A stretch of 64,000 nt of DNA from contig NZ_RBZP01000017.1 in NCBI RefSeq assembly GCF_003628505.1, positions 1 through 64,000 of the forward strand, given 5' to 3'. Within the stretch, counting starts at the first letter, position 1. The number at the start of each line of letters is the position of its first letter. The stretch is from Oceanobacillus halophilus (GTDB lineage: Bacteria; Bacillota; Bacilli; Bacillales; Amphibacillaceae). The notes under the pieces were generated by a model. It searched no databases and had not been told where the DNA came from. It saw only the letters and a list, made by a program, of their open reading frames with translations. Position numbers and translations under genes: made by a program. This document shows positions 23,880-33,441 of the stretch, piece after piece.

Positions 23880-25322
23880 TCATATGGATAGGAATTCTTT
23901 TGCTTTTTCTTTGGGTGCTTTTGTTAATAAGCTGATAGTGATATAAAGGAAAGTGGACATGAGAATTCCCCATATACCAGAAGCGAGTCCTAATGGTTTT
24001 ATTTGTGTAAATTCAATAATAATAACGATAATTCCACTCACTACGACACTGGAAATAACTCCAGCAGCTGTACCGTTTCTCCAAAAGAAAGCTCCTATAA
24101 TAGCAGGTACTACAACTAATAATCCAGCAGAGGAAGAAACAGAAAGCACTGCAATTAGGTTTACTTCCATTTGTGCAAATAAAAATGCTAAAACAGCAAT
24201 TATAGGTATAACTATTTTTCCTACGCGAAGCTGCGTATAATCACTTGCTGATTTGTTCATATTTCCGTATACATCTCTAGCAAATAGGGATGAAAGGGTA
24301 AGAAGAATAGAATCTATAGTGGAAATAGCAGCTGCCATTATACCAACCATTACTATTACTCCCAATATTGGAGGGACTAGTTCAGACTGGAGTACCAACG
24401 GAGTGGCTAAATCTGCATTGTCTAAATTAGGAAACATCATTAACGCAGAATAACCCCATATTACGGCAACAATCGTATATACAAAGCCAAAAATTAAAAA
24501 TCCCAGTAACATATTTTTTAAACTTTTTAGAGACGATGGCATAAATAGTCTTTGGCTAACTTGTGGGTTGGATAAACTAAAGAAGAACCAAGGTAAACTT
24601 AATCCTAGAAAGTTTAAAAAGCTAAAAAAACCATTTCCTGGTACAGTTAAATACTCGGGGAAATCTGTTTCTAATGTGCCAAAGAACCCGGTAAATCCAC
24701 CTAAACCTTTAATCAAAATGATGACTACAATGGTTGAAGTGACTATCATAAATAGTGCTTGTAAAGAATCTGTCCAAACAACCGATCGTATACCGGCAAC
24801 ATATGAGAAGACAAGCGCTAAAACTGTTGCAATAATAACACCGGTGGAAAAGGGAATGGCATTGTTTGTCACCCCTTGTATAAGATAGCCAACACCAGAT
24901 AATTGAACAGCACTGTATGGGATAAGGAAGATACAGTTGGAGATGGCAATAATGACAGCTACTGTTTTATTTTGATATCGATCTCCAAGCATTTCCGATG
25001 GTGTAACATAACCAAATTTTTTTCCAACCTTCCAAAACCTGGGACCGAAAAAGGCAACTAAGGACACCCCCATCAGGTAAATAAGTTCAAAACCAAGCGC
25101 ACCAACCCCACCATTATATGTAAGTCCAGCAAGCCCCACGAGCATAAAGGCACTGTATGTAGTTGCACTATAACTTAATGCAGACACAAAACCGTTCATT
25201 TTCCGATCGCCTAGAAAATAACTGACCATATTATTTTGTTTTCCGGTTCTAGATATAACCGCAATGACTATTGCAAGAATGACGTAGATTGCAATAGCTA
25301 TCCATACTAATGACGTACTCAT
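23880..25322 (-). CDS. Sodium:solute symporter (SSS family), PanF/YodF-like
   Basis: A 480-residue SSS transporter with about 13 membrane helices. Landmarks: SYFLGDRKMNGFVSALSYSATTYSAFMLVGL near 34-64 (the unwound first helix and sodium site), PYSAVQLSGVGYLI near 140, and AAAISTIDSILLTLSSLFARDV near 325 with the second sodium site. This subgroup moves pantothenate, organic acids or amino acids; the substrate is not evident. The gene overlaps the stop codon of a small membrane protein by four bases (ATGA), so the two are translationally coupled. A terminator follows. Confidence 0.88.
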   Translation of the reverse strand: MSTSLVWIAIAIYVILAIVIAVISRTGKQNNMVSYFLGDRKMNGFVSALSYSATTYSAFMLVGLAGLTYNGGVGALGFELIYLMGVSLVAFFGPRFWKVGKKFGYVTPSEMLGDRYQNKTVAVIIAISNCIFLIPYSAVQLSGVGYLIQGVTNNAIPFSTGVIIATVLALVFSYVAGIRSVVWTDSLQALFMIVTSTIVVIILIKGLGGFTGFFGTLETDFPEYLTVPGNGFFSFLNFLGLSLPWFFFSLSNPQVSQRLFMPSSLKSLKNMLLGFLIFGFVYTIVAVIWGYSALMMFPNLDNADLATPLVLQSELVPPILGVIVMVGIMAAAISTIDSILLTLSSLFARDVYGNMNKSASDYTQLRVGKIVIPIIAVLAFLFAQMEVNLIAVLSVSSSAGLLVVVPAIIGAFFWRNGTAAGVISSVVVSGIIVIIIEFTQIKPLGLASGIWGILMSTFLYITISLLTKAPKEKAKEFLSI

Positions 25323-25501
25323 TCTTCTTTACCCCAATCCTTTGTTATTAAATAATTTACCATAATAGTGATAAGTGCTAGAACTGTCCATAACAAAAAA
25401 CTGCCATACCATTTTGTGACATTCGTAAACAATGTATAGGGTAGGATATAAGCAATTAAAATAATCACAAAAATAATTAAAGTCCATTTCCGTTCTTTCA
25501 T
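25319..25501 (-). CDS. Small two-helix membrane protein, partner of the SSS symporter
   Basis: About 60 residues with two hydrophobic segments (TLIIFVIILIAYILPYTLF and GSFLLWTVLALITIMVNYL) and a polar end. Small membrane proteins of the YhdT or DUF3311 types are often encoded immediately before SSS permeases, and this gene overlaps the symporter by four bases. GGAGGTG lies upstream; ATG 25501 or TTG 25507 may be the start. A role as accessory subunit is inferred from position. Confidence 0.7.
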   Translation of the reverse strand: MKERKWTLIIFVIILIAYILPYTLFTNVTKWYGSFLLWTVLALITIMVNYLITKDWGKEE

Positions 25502-25792
25502 TTTCAAATGAGACACCTCCAAACATATAGAATGTTCGCAAATGAACAGTTCTTATTAATGTTTCCCAATTAAAAAACAAACATTCTTAAGTTGGTTTGT
25601 TAAAAAATTCACATGTAATATAAATGTATTTAGTCAACATCATTACCACCGATAAACCATCAAAACCATAATAGCAAATGTTTATAAAATTTACTATATT
25701 AATTATTGAAAACACCTTTTAGGATTTATTGAGGGGAGAGAAGAGGGGAAGCTGTTGGGGGATAGAGAGGGAAAAATTAAAAAAGATAGAGG
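25502..25792. other. Upstream region of the symporter pair, no gene seen
   Basis: About 290 AT-rich bases. A GTTCG-containing dyad (GAATGTTCGCAAATGAACA near 25531-25549) could be part of the symporter control region. Nothing else is recognisable. Confidence 0.4.
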
Positions 25793-25936
25793 TTAATCAT
25801 CTATCTCTTCCAATTGCTTTTTTATTTGACTTAGTGCTAACTCTAAAATCTGATTATGCTCCGTGTCACGGCTTGTAATTACGTTAGTATGATAAGACTG
25901 GCCATCATAATCAACAGTTACATTAACTTGAATCAT
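25793..25936 (-). CDS. Small protein of the BA3454 stress-response type (47 residues)
   Basis: An open frame of 47 codons begins MIQVNVTVDYDGQSYHTNV, continues ITSRDTEHNQILELALSQI and ends QLEEIDD. A beta-rich first half and one helix are expected. This pattern, with a YxGxxYxTNVI core and a final amphipathic helix, resembles the short 'BA3454 family stress response' proteins of Bacillaceae, as far as I recall them. AAAGGATG stands about 8 bases before the ATG. Too short for standard gene cut-offs but well formed. Confidence 0.65.
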   Translation of the reverse strand: MIQVNVTVDYDGQSYHTNVITSRDTEHNQILELALSQIKKQLEEIDD

Positions 25937-26167
25937 GAGCAACATCCTTTCGACATAAAAATTATAATATTTAAAATATTATATTAATAAATTATAACCC
26001 ATTACATTAATTGTGTCAAATATGTGAACAAAGATTACTTTATATTTATTATAATATATGCTTCATCTAATCGGGAGATGTAATGAAATTGCCTAAGAAT
26101 GATTTGGAACATAGTAATCAAGTGGATCGGGTAGAAATTATTTACTAATGGGATTTAAATTGTAATA

Positions 26168-26201
26168 GTCACGACAGTTATAATTAGATGTCTGTCATGA
26201 C
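26168..26201 (-). terminator. Possible terminator after the PhoD-like gene
   Basis: GTCACGACAG pairs with CTGTCATGAC across a 14-base loop. No clear T run follows on the minus strand, so it is a weak call. Confidence 0.4.
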
Positions 26202-26210
26202 CTATTTAAC

Positions 26211-28283
26211 TCAGTCCTTAAAACGAACTTCCTCTTTCTGCCTAGTAAATTGTAATAGTTTATTAGAAACTTCTTCATTGTCGATTGTCACAAGTCCAAT
26301 ATTATTATCTGTCAGAATGACTGATCCACGACTCGTGGATAGATAGTTTATTTCCTCACGCCACTTTAATTTTTTGTTTCTGGAATAAACCTTTCTGCTA
26401 GTTGAAAACGTATACTGTTCATTACAAGATCTGTAAATAGTTCTATGTTTTCTAGAGAAAGAGTTTAGCCATACTGGTATTTTTAAGAGTTTTCCCCACA
26501 GGCCTGAAAAACTCATATTTCGAATTGGACTGCTGGTAAATTGAAGGATTTTCATTTCTTTCTGATCATTTAAGCTGACTTGGGATTTTACTGCACTAGC
26601 GTAGTGTACGTCTCCAGACAGTATAATACATTGATCTAGTTGCCAATTTATGATGTGATTTAAAAAATTACTAAATGATTTTTCATTATATTTCCAGGCT
26701 TCAAAGTCAAGATCATAGTGAACAGGAATCCCGAGTATACGTAATGGATAGACAAAACGTTTAAGAAACGATTCAATAATTCCAACTCCGTATAAAGGTG
26801 TAGGAGATACAATAATTAAGCGATCTCCTTTTTGCCAATCACTTTCCTTTAAGATGGTAGTGTTTATTCTCCAGCCATGCTCTCCAATTAATTGTGCTGC
26901 TCGTTGTTCTTCTTCCATTTTATTAATCACACGAATTGGTTTGGGTTGAAGTTCGTAGTTTCGTTTTGTTCTAATATCTAAAAAGAGGCTTCTCGGCTTA
27001 GTTGGTGCCACAAATGACCATCTTTCATATCGAATAATCCTTTGAATCCAGTTTTCTTCAAAACGACACTCTCTTAGATAGTGTGGGAGTTGAGGAGATA
27101 ATTTATCAATCATTTTGTCTAAATTCTCTGGATCATTTCCCCAGGCTTGGAATAACAAGTATGCTGATAAACCGTTTGCTACTGTGTGTTTACCTAATGA
27201 TGATTGGTAGACGTTTTGTGCCCAATCAAATGATATATTCCAATCATCTGTTATGTCATGGTCATCAAAAATCATATAAGTTGGGGTGTTAGCCATAATT
27301 CTTCTGGTTTGTGCTAGTGTTTTTAAATAGGATAGAACTTCACTTTTTTCTTCCTCATACCTTTTTTTATGCTGTTTTAATTCTTTTTGAAAATTTTTTT
27401 CGTTTTTCTGTGTGTACATAAAGTAAATATTATTATTGTCAGTCAACTCCTCGAAGGTTGGAATTGAATCGTGAGCTAACCATAGCGAAGGTCCCATGGT
27501 AAGCAAATATAGTACAGCATATTCTCCAAACCGTATCATATGGTTTGCTGCGTTCCCTGAGGTGAAGTTCGCAAAATTACTCATGATATATTGACGACTT
27601 TGAACTTTATTGATGGAAGATAGAAAGGGCTCATGTTTTAATAATGGTTCCATCTCGGTTATGGCATCTGTATTTTCTCCTATTAATAGATCGCTCCACC
27701 ACTGAATAGCAGGGAAAACCGGATCGCCAACATCATCAGCGTATATTTGATCGCCCATTAAAAAAAGAGCACTAGGCCTTTTTTTTAAGTCAGAATGGTG
27801 TGCTTGTGTAGTAAAGTCAGCGCTTATAAAGGCATTATCTCCTTTGCCATGTGGTTTCTGACAAGAACCATATAGAATATTTGCTGGAAGTTTCTCCTGA
27901 ATGTAAAAAGTTGGGAATTTCCACTCATCATAAACAATCGAATCTGGATTGCTTTTTGATAACAGATCTAAATCTCCTAAATCAAATATATCGTTTCCGT
28001 TAGTGAATAGCAGATTATACCCCAATAAATGATCCGTTGGAAAGTTTGATTTTTCTGGAGAAATTTTTATTAGGTGGATATACATTCTCTTTCCCGCACG
28101 AATGGTTTTATTGAATGTTTTTGTATGAAATAGGTGATATTTATTATTTTTTTCTTTTTTAGCGTCTATAGTATATAAAACAGCTTCTATGTGGACATCC
28201 TTACTGGTTGCAAGCCATATTGTAACTTGGGTTGGTTCTGTTCGACGTATTATCGGACCAGCTAAAAGAAACGGAATTCTCAT
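26211..28283 (-). CDS. PhoD-like metallophosphatase (alkaline phosphatase D family)
   Basis: About 690 residues. A beta-rich N-terminal domain (1-130) is followed by a calcineurin-like metal domain: GSCQKP near 140, LMGDQIYADDVGDP near 175, MIFDDHDITDDWN near 340 and ILSGDVHYASAV near 545 supply the metal ligands. There is no signal peptide, unlike secreted B. subtilis PhoD, so this is a cytoplasmic relative, probably a phosphodiesterase of unknown substrate. I favour ATG 28283 with GGATGGTG upstream over ATG 28298, which lacks a ribosome site. It stands alone. Confidence 0.8.
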   Translation of the reverse strand: MRIPFLLAGPIIRRTEPTQVTIWLATSKDVHIEAVLYTIDAKKEKNNKYHLFHTKTFNKTIRAGKRMYIHLIKISPEKSNFPTDHLLGYNLLFTNGNDIFDLGDLDLLSKSNPDSIVYDEWKFPTFYIQEKLPANILYGSCQKPHGKGDNAFISADFTTQAHHSDLKKRPSALFLMGDQIYADDVGDPVFPAIQWWSDLLIGENTDAITEMEPLLKHEPFLSSINKVQSRQYIMSNFANFTSGNAANHMIRFGEYAVLYLLTMGPSLWLAHDSIPTFEELTDNNNIYFMYTQKNEKNFQKELKQHKKRYEEEKSEVLSYLKTLAQTRRIMANTPTYMIFDDHDITDDWNISFDWAQNVYQSSLGKHTVANGLSAYLLFQAWGNDPENLDKMIDKLSPQLPHYLRECRFEENWIQRIIRYERWSFVAPTKPRSLFLDIRTKRNYELQPKPIRVINKMEEEQRAAQLIGEHGWRINTTILKESDWQKGDRLIIVSPTPLYGVGIIESFLKRFVYPLRILGIPVHYDLDFEAWKYNEKSFSNFLNHIINWQLDQCIILSGDVHYASAVKSQVSLNDQKEMKILQFTSSPIRNMSFSGLWGKLLKIPVWLNSFSRKHRTIYRSCNEQYTFSTSRKVYSRNKKLKWREEINYLSTSRGSVILTDNNIGLVTIDNEEVSNKLLQFTRQKEEVRFKD

Positions 28284-28543
28284 ATGACACCATCCCATTT
28301 GAAAAGATAATACAGTTTATTCATGTTGAAATGGAATGGAAGGGCATTTATCTGTATTTATTATAAAAGTGATATTGTTCAATGAGAAATTACAGCAGGT
28401 ACTGGAAATATGATTTGTTAGAGAACTCGATTCGATAAAAGTAGTAAACAGACCTAAGGTATCTGAGAGGTTTATTCATATTTCGTTTTTGCACAAAAAA
28501 AGAGCCGATAAAAAGGAAAATAAACGTGTTAGATACTCTTTGT
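28284..28543. other. Gap without recognisable gene
   Basis: About 260 bases between the PhoD-like and MerR-like genes. No convincing terminator or promoter stands out except AT-rich DNA before the phosphatase. Confidence 0.4.
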
Positions 28544-29125
28544 TTATCTAGCGAATAACCATCTGAAGAAAGATTTTTTTTCTTTAGATTTTTCTTCGTC
28601 TTCAGCAGCTGCAATTTGTTTTTGTGTTTCTAATCGCTCTGTAATTGTACGCATTAATTCTTTGTCACGTTCATTTAACCATTCATTAATCGCTTCTTGC
28701 TGTTGGTCCAGCCTTTCGATTAATGTATTTATCAACTCATTTTGGTTTTGGATTAATTCTTTTATTTCTTCATACTGCTCTTGTGTTATAGTAGATTTAT
28801 TTTCCTGAGGTTTTACGATAGCTGGTGAGGTGGAGCGCGCTGCGGCATCTTGTGAATCTCCTCCGTTACCGACTTTCTCCATAACAAGTTTGGTTGCTTG
28901 TTCAACGGTTATATTTGTTTTTTCTCTTAATTCTTTCAAATATCGAATGGTCAAAATGTCCTTTTCTACAAACAATCTTGCATTATTTTTGTTCTTAAAA
29001 AACTTATGTCCTGCTTTCTCTAGATGCTGTGCATATTTTCTTACCGTTGTTACTCCCATGTCTAGCATAGAAGCAATTTCACTTGTTGAGTATGCTTTCT
29101 CGCTTGTTTCTATATCTCCTTGCAT
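28544..29125 (-). CDS. MerR-type HTH protein with C-terminal coiled coil (RacA/DUF3967-like)
   Basis: About 193 residues. The N-terminus has a MerR-like winged helix (STSEIASMLDMGVTTVRKYAQHLEKAG near 13-39), followed by a linker and a long Gln/Glu-rich coiled coil (about 105-175), then a Lys-rich segment ending FFRWLFAR, which could touch the membrane. The layout (HTH, coiled coil, membrane-tropic tail) recalls RacA and the DUF3967 proteins common on Bacillus plasmids. I start at ATG 29125, which follows AAGGGGTGAT. A role in DNA anchoring or segregation is possible but unproven. Confidence 0.65.
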   Translation of the reverse strand: MQGDIETSEKAYSTSEIASMLDMGVTTVRKYAQHLEKAGHKFFKNKNNARLFVEKDILTIRYLKELREKTNITVEQATKLVMEKVGNGGDSQDAAARSTSPAIVKPQENKSTITQEQYEEIKELIQNQNELINTLIERLDQQQEAINEWLNERDKELMRTITERLETQKQIAAAEDEEKSKEKKSFFRWLFAR

Positions 29126-29278
29126 ATCATCACCCCTTATTTTATTACTTTCTACGTTCATCAACATTTTCCTTTATTAATGTAATTAAATCGTTAGACA
29201 AAGTTTGCCATAGCGCAACTAAATCTTAAAAAAACAATAGAAGATTAACATTATTTGTCGACGATAAAGTTGAAGGTG

Positions 29279-29308
29279 TTGACAGAAAGATAATAATCAT
29301 GATAAATT
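29279..29308 (+). promoter_or_regulatory. Putative promoter of the dioxygenase gene
   Basis: TTGACA (29279-29284) is followed after 18 bases by TAAATT. The -10 is weak and the call rests mainly on the perfect -35. Confidence 0.4.
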
Positions 29309-29370
29309 ATACTTAATTCAAGATATTTTAATTAAATATAAATAGGGTCTTATATATAGGAGGAAATCTT

Positions 29371-30354
29371 ATGAATGGATTAAAAGGGATGCACCACGTA
29401 ACAGCTATTACAAGCAGTGCTGAAGAAAACTACAAGTTTTTTACGTATGTTTTAGGGATGCGTTTAGTTAAGAAAACAGTAAATCAGGATGATATACAAA
29501 CCTACCATCTATTTTTTGCAGATGACGAGGGGAATCCAGGTACCGATATGACCTTTTTCGATTTTCCTGGTATACCAAAAGGAACGCATGGTACGAATGA
29601 GATTTATAAAACTGCTTTTCGAGTACCATCTGATAAGGCGTTGGAATATTGGGAGAAACGCTTTAATCGATTAGAAGTGAAACATACAGGTATTAAAGAA
29701 CAATTCGGTGTGAAGTCTTTATCGTTTGTTGATTTTGATGAGCAACAATACCAACTGGTGTCTGATGAAGGTCTGGATGGTGTTGCTGCCGGTATGCCGT
29801 GGCAAAAAGGGCCGATTCCATTAGAATATGCCATTACTGGGTTAGGGCCAATACATGTTCGTACTGCACATTTTGACTATTTTAAAGATATGATGGAAAA
29901 AGTATTGCAGTTTAAAGAAATTGATAACAAAGGCTCGCTTCACTTATTTGAAGTTGGTGAGGGAGGAAACGGTGCGAGAGTAATCGTTGAAGAAAATGTT
30001 ATACTTCCCCAGGCGCGTCAAGGTTTCGGTACGGTACATCATGCTGCCTTTCGGGTGGAAGATCGTTCAGTATTAGAACACTGGATTGAACGTATGGCAA
30101 AATTTGGCTTTCAAACTTCTGGTTTAGTTGATCGATTTTACTTTAAATCGTTATACGCTCAAGTTGCACCTTCCATATTATTTGAGTTTGCTACAGATGG
30201 GCCAGGTTTTATGGATGACGAGCCTTACGAAACACTTGGTGAGAAATTAGCACTGCCTCCATTTTTCGAAGACAAACGGGAACAAATTGAAAGTTTAGTT
30301 CGACCAATTCATACAGTAAGAAGCTCGATTCATTTTGAAAAAGAATACGAATAA
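29371..30354 (+). CDS. mhqO: Ring-cleaving (hydroquinone-type) dioxygenase, MhqO/MhqA family
   Basis: A 327-residue vicinal-oxygen-chelate protein with two glyoxalase/extradiol-like modules (about 1-145 and 155-300). MHHVTAITSSAEENYKFFTYVLGMRLVKKTVNQDD at the N-terminus supplies the first metal His; GTVHHAAFRVED near 213 supplies another and a Glu near 263 may complete the site. In B. subtilis these enzymes are repressed by MhqR and act on quinone-like electrophiles. AGGAGG before the ATG. It is followed by a terminator, so it is a single gene. Confidence 0.88.
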   Translation: MNGLKGMHHVTAITSSAEENYKFFTYVLGMRLVKKTVNQDDIQTYHLFFADDEGNPGTDMTFFDFPGIPKGTHGTNEIYKTAFRVPSDKALEYWEKRFNRLEVKHTGIKEQFGVKSLSFVDFDEQQYQLVSDEGLDGVAAGMPWQKGPIPLEYAITGLGPIHVRTAHFDYFKDMMEKVLQFKEIDNKGSLHLFEVGEGGNGARVIVEENVILPQARQGFGTVHHAAFRVEDRSVLEHWIERMAKFGFQTSGLVDRFYFKSLYAQVAPSILFEFATDGPGFMDDEPYETLGEKLALPPFFEDKREQIESLVRPIHTVRSSIHFEKEYE

Positions 30355-30361
30355 CATAAAT

Positions 30362-30397
30362 GGCTATTCTTCATAATTTTGAGGGATAGCTTTTTTT
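30362..30397 (+). terminator. Terminator after the dioxygenase gene
   Basis: GGCTATTC pairs with GGATAGCT (one mismatch) and is followed by TTTTTT. Confidence 0.7.
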
Positions 30398-30419
30398 ATG
30401 TAGTATTAACGCAAAGGAA

Positions 30420-30476
30420 AATACACTACGCTTTCCGTTAACTTCTGGTGAGTCCCCCTCAAGATGAATCTTTTGT
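30420..30476. repeat. Weak remnant of the Bacillaceae GCTTTCCG repeat
   Basis: AAATACACTACGCTTTCCG followed later by GAGTCCCCCTC recalls the longer remnant at 33207-33300. It is heavily decayed. Confidence 0.35.
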
Positions 30477-30533
30477 GTTTGCGGAAAATTCAAACATAAT
30501 TTAAACTAATCTTATACGAAAGGAGTTGTTTCT

Positions 30534-31388
30534 ATGGAAAAACTGAAAGTGGGCAGAGCAAGTTTGACATGGTTAAATGGTGGTGTAACTCATTTAGATG
30601 GTGGTGCGATGTTTGGGGTTGTTCCAAAGGCACTATGGAGCAAGTTTTATCCACATAATGAGAAAAACCAAATTGAATTACGTACGGATCCGATTCTATT
30701 GCAATTGGATGGGAAGAATTATCTAATCGAGTCGGGTATAGGAAAAGATAAATTTACGGACAAGCAGATTCGAAATTTCGGTGTGGCAGAACAATCATCA
30801 GTGGAAGAATCATTACGTGAGTTAAATTTAACAGTGGAAGATATTGATGTAGTCCTTATGACACACCTTCACTTTGATCATGCATGTGGGTTAACCAAGA
30901 AAATTGGCGAAGACGAATTTAAAACCGTTTTTAGAAATGCAACGATTTATACGTCTGCTATTGAATGGAATGAAATGCGCAATCCAAATATTCGGTCGGT
31001 AAATACATATTGGGAAAGCAATTGGCAACCAATCGAGGACCAAGTTGAAACGTTTGCTGATGAAATAGAGATTGCAAAAGGTCTTCGGATGATTTATACA
31101 GGTGGTCACAGTGATGGACACGCTATTTTGGTTTTCGAAGATGGAGAGGATTCATTTATACACATGGCCGATTTAATGGCGACACATGCCCATCAAAATA
31201 AATTATGGGCAATGGCTTATGATGATTATCCAGTAACCTCTGTCCATGAGAAAGAAAGCTGGATGGAATACGGATATAGTAAAGAAGCGTGGTATACCTT
31301 CTATCATGATGCTTATTATCGTGCTGTGAAGTTTGACCATACTGGAAAGAAAATAGATGAAGTAAAACGTGTTCGTTATGAATATTGA
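30534..31388 (+). CDS. ytnP: MBL-fold lactonase YtnP (quorum-quenching type)
   Basis: A 284-residue metallo-beta-lactamase-fold hydrolase. The start [27 protein letters not shown] is the YtnP signature. The metal motif HxHxDH is at 111-116 (HLHFDH), with another His in GGHSDGHA near 189-195 and Asp in HMADLMATH near 212. B. subtilis YtnP degrades signalling lactones of streptomycetes and acyl-homoserine lactones. GAAAGGAG ribosome site. It opens the region whose order matches the B. subtilis yt- region. Confidence 0.92.
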   Translation: MEKLKVGRASLTWLNGGVTHLDGGAMFGVVPKALWSKFYPHNEKNQIELRTDPILLQLDGKNYLIESGIGKDKFTDKQIRNFGVAEQSSVEESLRELNLTVEDIDVVLMTHLHFDHACGLTKKIGEDEFKTVFRNATIYTSAIEWNEMRNPNIRSVNTYWESNWQPIEDQVETFADEIEIAKGLRMIYTGGHSDGHAILVFEDGEDSFIHMADLMATHAHQNKLWAMAYDDYPVTSVHEKESWMEYGYSKEAWYTFYHDAYYRAVKFDHTGKKIDEVKRVRYEY

Positions 31389-31419
31389 TAAGATGTGAAG
31401 TTTATTATAAATGAAATAA

Positions 31420-31493
31420 GGCTGGGTCAAAATAAGTGTGAAATTAAAATTAAATGACGGAAGATGTGAATTTTAAACGTCTTTGTCCCAGCC
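31420..31493 (+). terminator. GGCTGGG...CCCAGCC hairpin (terminator or repeat element)
   Basis: GGCTGGGTCAAA pairs with TTTGTCCCAGCC across a 50-base arm. Elements ending GGGCTGGGACA are frequent between Firmicute genes. It separates convergent ytnP and ytzB and may terminate both. Confidence 0.65.
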
Positions 31494-31533
31494 CTATTTA
31501 ATCATTTTCTTGTATTATTCCAGGAGTATATTG

Positions 31534-31848
31534 CTATGCTGTTTCTACAGCAGAAATGACTCCGCCTGATTCAACATCCACGTAGAATTCGTATTGTTTA
31601 TTTTCACCGTCGATATTGCGAGTGATGCCTCCACGATAGGCGTTAAACAATAGCCCATTTTTTTCAATTTCCTCAGGTTTCATATAAATCCAAGAACCAC
31701 TGATTGGACCAGATTTCTTAAACGCTTCTTTTGCATTATTTAGAGCATTTTCTGGACTAATTTTCTGGCGGGTTTGTATTTGTTGGTTTGCTAAATATCC
31801 TACTGCAAAACCGATTGCAGCTGCAAGACATATATTGCGTTTTTTCAT
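31534..31848 (-). CDS. ytzB: PepSY-like small exported protein YtzB
   Basis: A 104-residue protein with an N-terminal membrane anchor or signal (KKRNICLAAAIGFAVGYLANQ) and a short PepSY-type domain in which YEFYVDVESGGVI near 85-97 is typical. The GPISGSWIYMKPE stretch near 48-60 marks the Bacillus YtzB group. PepSY proteins are thought to modulate peptidases; the neighbouring, divergent ytoP encodes one. The protein is probably membrane-attached with an outward domain. Confidence 0.8.
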   Translation of the reverse strand: MKKRNICLAAAIGFAVGYLANQQIQTRQKISPENALNNAKEAFKKSGPISGSWIYMKPEEIEKNGLLFNAYRGGITRNIDGENKQYEFYVDVESGGVISAVETA

Positions 31849-32017
31849 ACATTGGCCTCCCTAGATCATCATACTATGCTTATGTAAATCATTTATAACT
31901 ACTATATTAATTAGTATACCGCATACTAAAACAAATTGAAAACGCAATGCAGATACTGGAAAAAAATTATTCGTTTCCGTTATACTTGTAACGTACATAT
32001 AAAATGGAGGTAATTTA

Positions 32018-33082
32018 ATGAATCAAGAAACATTGGCTTTATTTAAGAATTTAACAGAATTGCAAGGGGCGCCTGGGAATGAACATCCTGTTCGGAAGTT
32101 CATGAAAAAGGAATTAGAAAAATATGCTGATACAATAATTCAGGATAACCTTGGTGGGGTATTTGGAGTGAAACATGGTCAAGGACCAAAAGTAATGGTT
32201 GCTGGGCATATGGATGAAGTAGGATTTATGGTTACACAGATCACGGATAATGGTATGATTCGTTTTCAACCATTAGGTGGATGGTGGAACCAGGTAATGC
32301 TTGCGCAGAGAGTGCAAATAATGACTGCAAATGGCCCTGTTATTGGTGTCATTGGTTCTATTCCACCACATTTATTAACCGATGCACAACGCAAAAAGCC
32401 GATGGAAATTAAAAATATGTTGATTGATATCGGTGCTGACGATAGAGAGGACGTTAAGAGAATTGGTGTGAAACCAGGAGATTCCATTGTGCCTGTTACA
32501 CCATTTCAGCCAATGGCTAATGAAAAGAAAATTATGGCAAAAGCATGGGATAACCGCTATGGCTGTGGACTATCCATTGAGTTATTAAAAGAATTGCAAG
32601 GAGAAACACTTCCGAATGAATTATATTCAGGGGCTACCGTACAGGAAGAAGTTGGTCTAAGAGGATCAAAAGTTGCGGCAAATATGATCAAACCTGACAT
32701 TGCATATGTCCTTGATGCATCTCCTGCTAATGATGCATCTGGTGATAAATCAGCATTTGGTCAATTAGGAAAAGGTGCATTACTTCGGATTTTTGATCGC
32801 ACAATGATTACGCACCAGGGAATGAAGGATTTTATACTGGATACAGCAGAATCTAATGATATTCCGTATCAATATTTCATTTCTCAAGGTGGAACTGATG
32901 CAGGGAGTATTCATCTTTCTAATGAAGGGGTACCAAGTGCGGTAATCGGTATATGTTCACGTTATATCCATACGTCGGCTTCCATTATTCATATTGATGA
33001 CTATGCTGCTGCCAAAGAATTACTGGTGAAATTAGTTAAATCAACCGATCAAGCAACAGTAGATCAAATTCGTTCTAGATAA
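32018..33082 (+). CDS. ytoP: M42 family glutamyl/deblocking aminopeptidase YtoP
   Basis: A 354-residue cobalt/zinc aminopeptidase of family M42. It opens with [15 protein letters not shown] and shows metal ligands His68 in AGHMDEVGF, Asp in AWDNRYGCG near 178, the catalytic Glu pair in VQEEVGLRG near 213, Asp in VLDASPAND near 235 and His in YIHTSASI near 321. It trims peptides in the cytoplasm. ATG behind GGAGG. A terminator follows immediately. Confidence 0.93.
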   Translation: MNQETLALFKNLTELQGAPGNEHPVRKFMKKELEKYADTIIQDNLGGVFGVKHGQGPKVMVAGHMDEVGFMVTQITDNGMIRFQPLGGWWNQVMLAQRVQIMTANGPVIGVIGSIPPHLLTDAQRKKPMEIKNMLIDIGADDREDVKRIGVKPGDSIVPVTPFQPMANEKKIMAKAWDNRYGCGLSIELLKELQGETLPNELYSGATVQEEVGLRGSKVAANMIKPDIAYVLDASPANDASGDKSAFGQLGKGALLRIFDRTMITHQGMKDFILDTAESNDIPYQYFISQGGTDAGSIHLSNEGVPSAVIGICSRYIHTSASIIHIDDYAAAKELLVKLVKSTDQATVDQIRSR

Positions 33083-33094
33083 TATGTATTATAA

Positions 33095-33123
33095 CTGCTA
33101 CCATAATGGTGGCAGTTTTTTTC
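33095..33123 (+). terminator. Terminator after ytoP
   Basis: CTGCTACCA pairs with TGGTGGCAG, followed by TTTTTTT. Confidence 0.88.
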
Positions 33124-33206
33124 TAAGAGGTTATATTCGGTGGATTTGTTGCTTCGTAACTAAGTCGGAGTTGATAGAAACTCTTAAGAATAAACTTATG
33201 GAGCGA

Positions 33207-33310
33207 TTCGTAAACACCGCTACGGAAATACACTCCGCTTTCCGCGAGGAGGCTGAGGCCGTGCCTGCGAACCGCAAGTATTCTGCCGGAGCGAATAATC
33301 GCACAAATCA
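33207..33310. repeat. Remnant of a Bacillaceae dispersed repeat
   Basis: Contains ACCGCTACGGAAATACACT, then CCGCTTTCCGCGAGGAGGC and TGAGGCCGTGCC, words typical of a GC-rich repeat scattered through many Bacillaceae genomes. It fills most of the gap between ytoP and the next gene. The base composition is visibly richer in G and C than its surroundings. Confidence 0.65.
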
Positions 33311-33441
33311 AACATAAGTGTAAGCGAGAGCAACACTATTCTGAATGAAAGATATCAGGACTCTATGCAAAATATTACATAATACGTTCGCTGGGGAGTT
33401 CTGTTTTCTTTGAAAGAGCCTTGGAAAAAGGAGTTTGTAAA

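Noticed and set aside
28390-28614. Leftward open frame overlapping the end of the MerR-like gene
   Set aside because: It is out of frame with the longer gene, Lys-rich by composition and lacks a start context.
29250-29265. TTTGTCGACGATA before the dioxygenase as a further FCD operator
   Set aside because: Only one half-site matches; the second half (TCGACA) is missing.
33084-33317. 77-codon open frame after ytoP
   Set aside because: It runs through the ytoP terminator and the repeat remnant; the product has no sensible fold.
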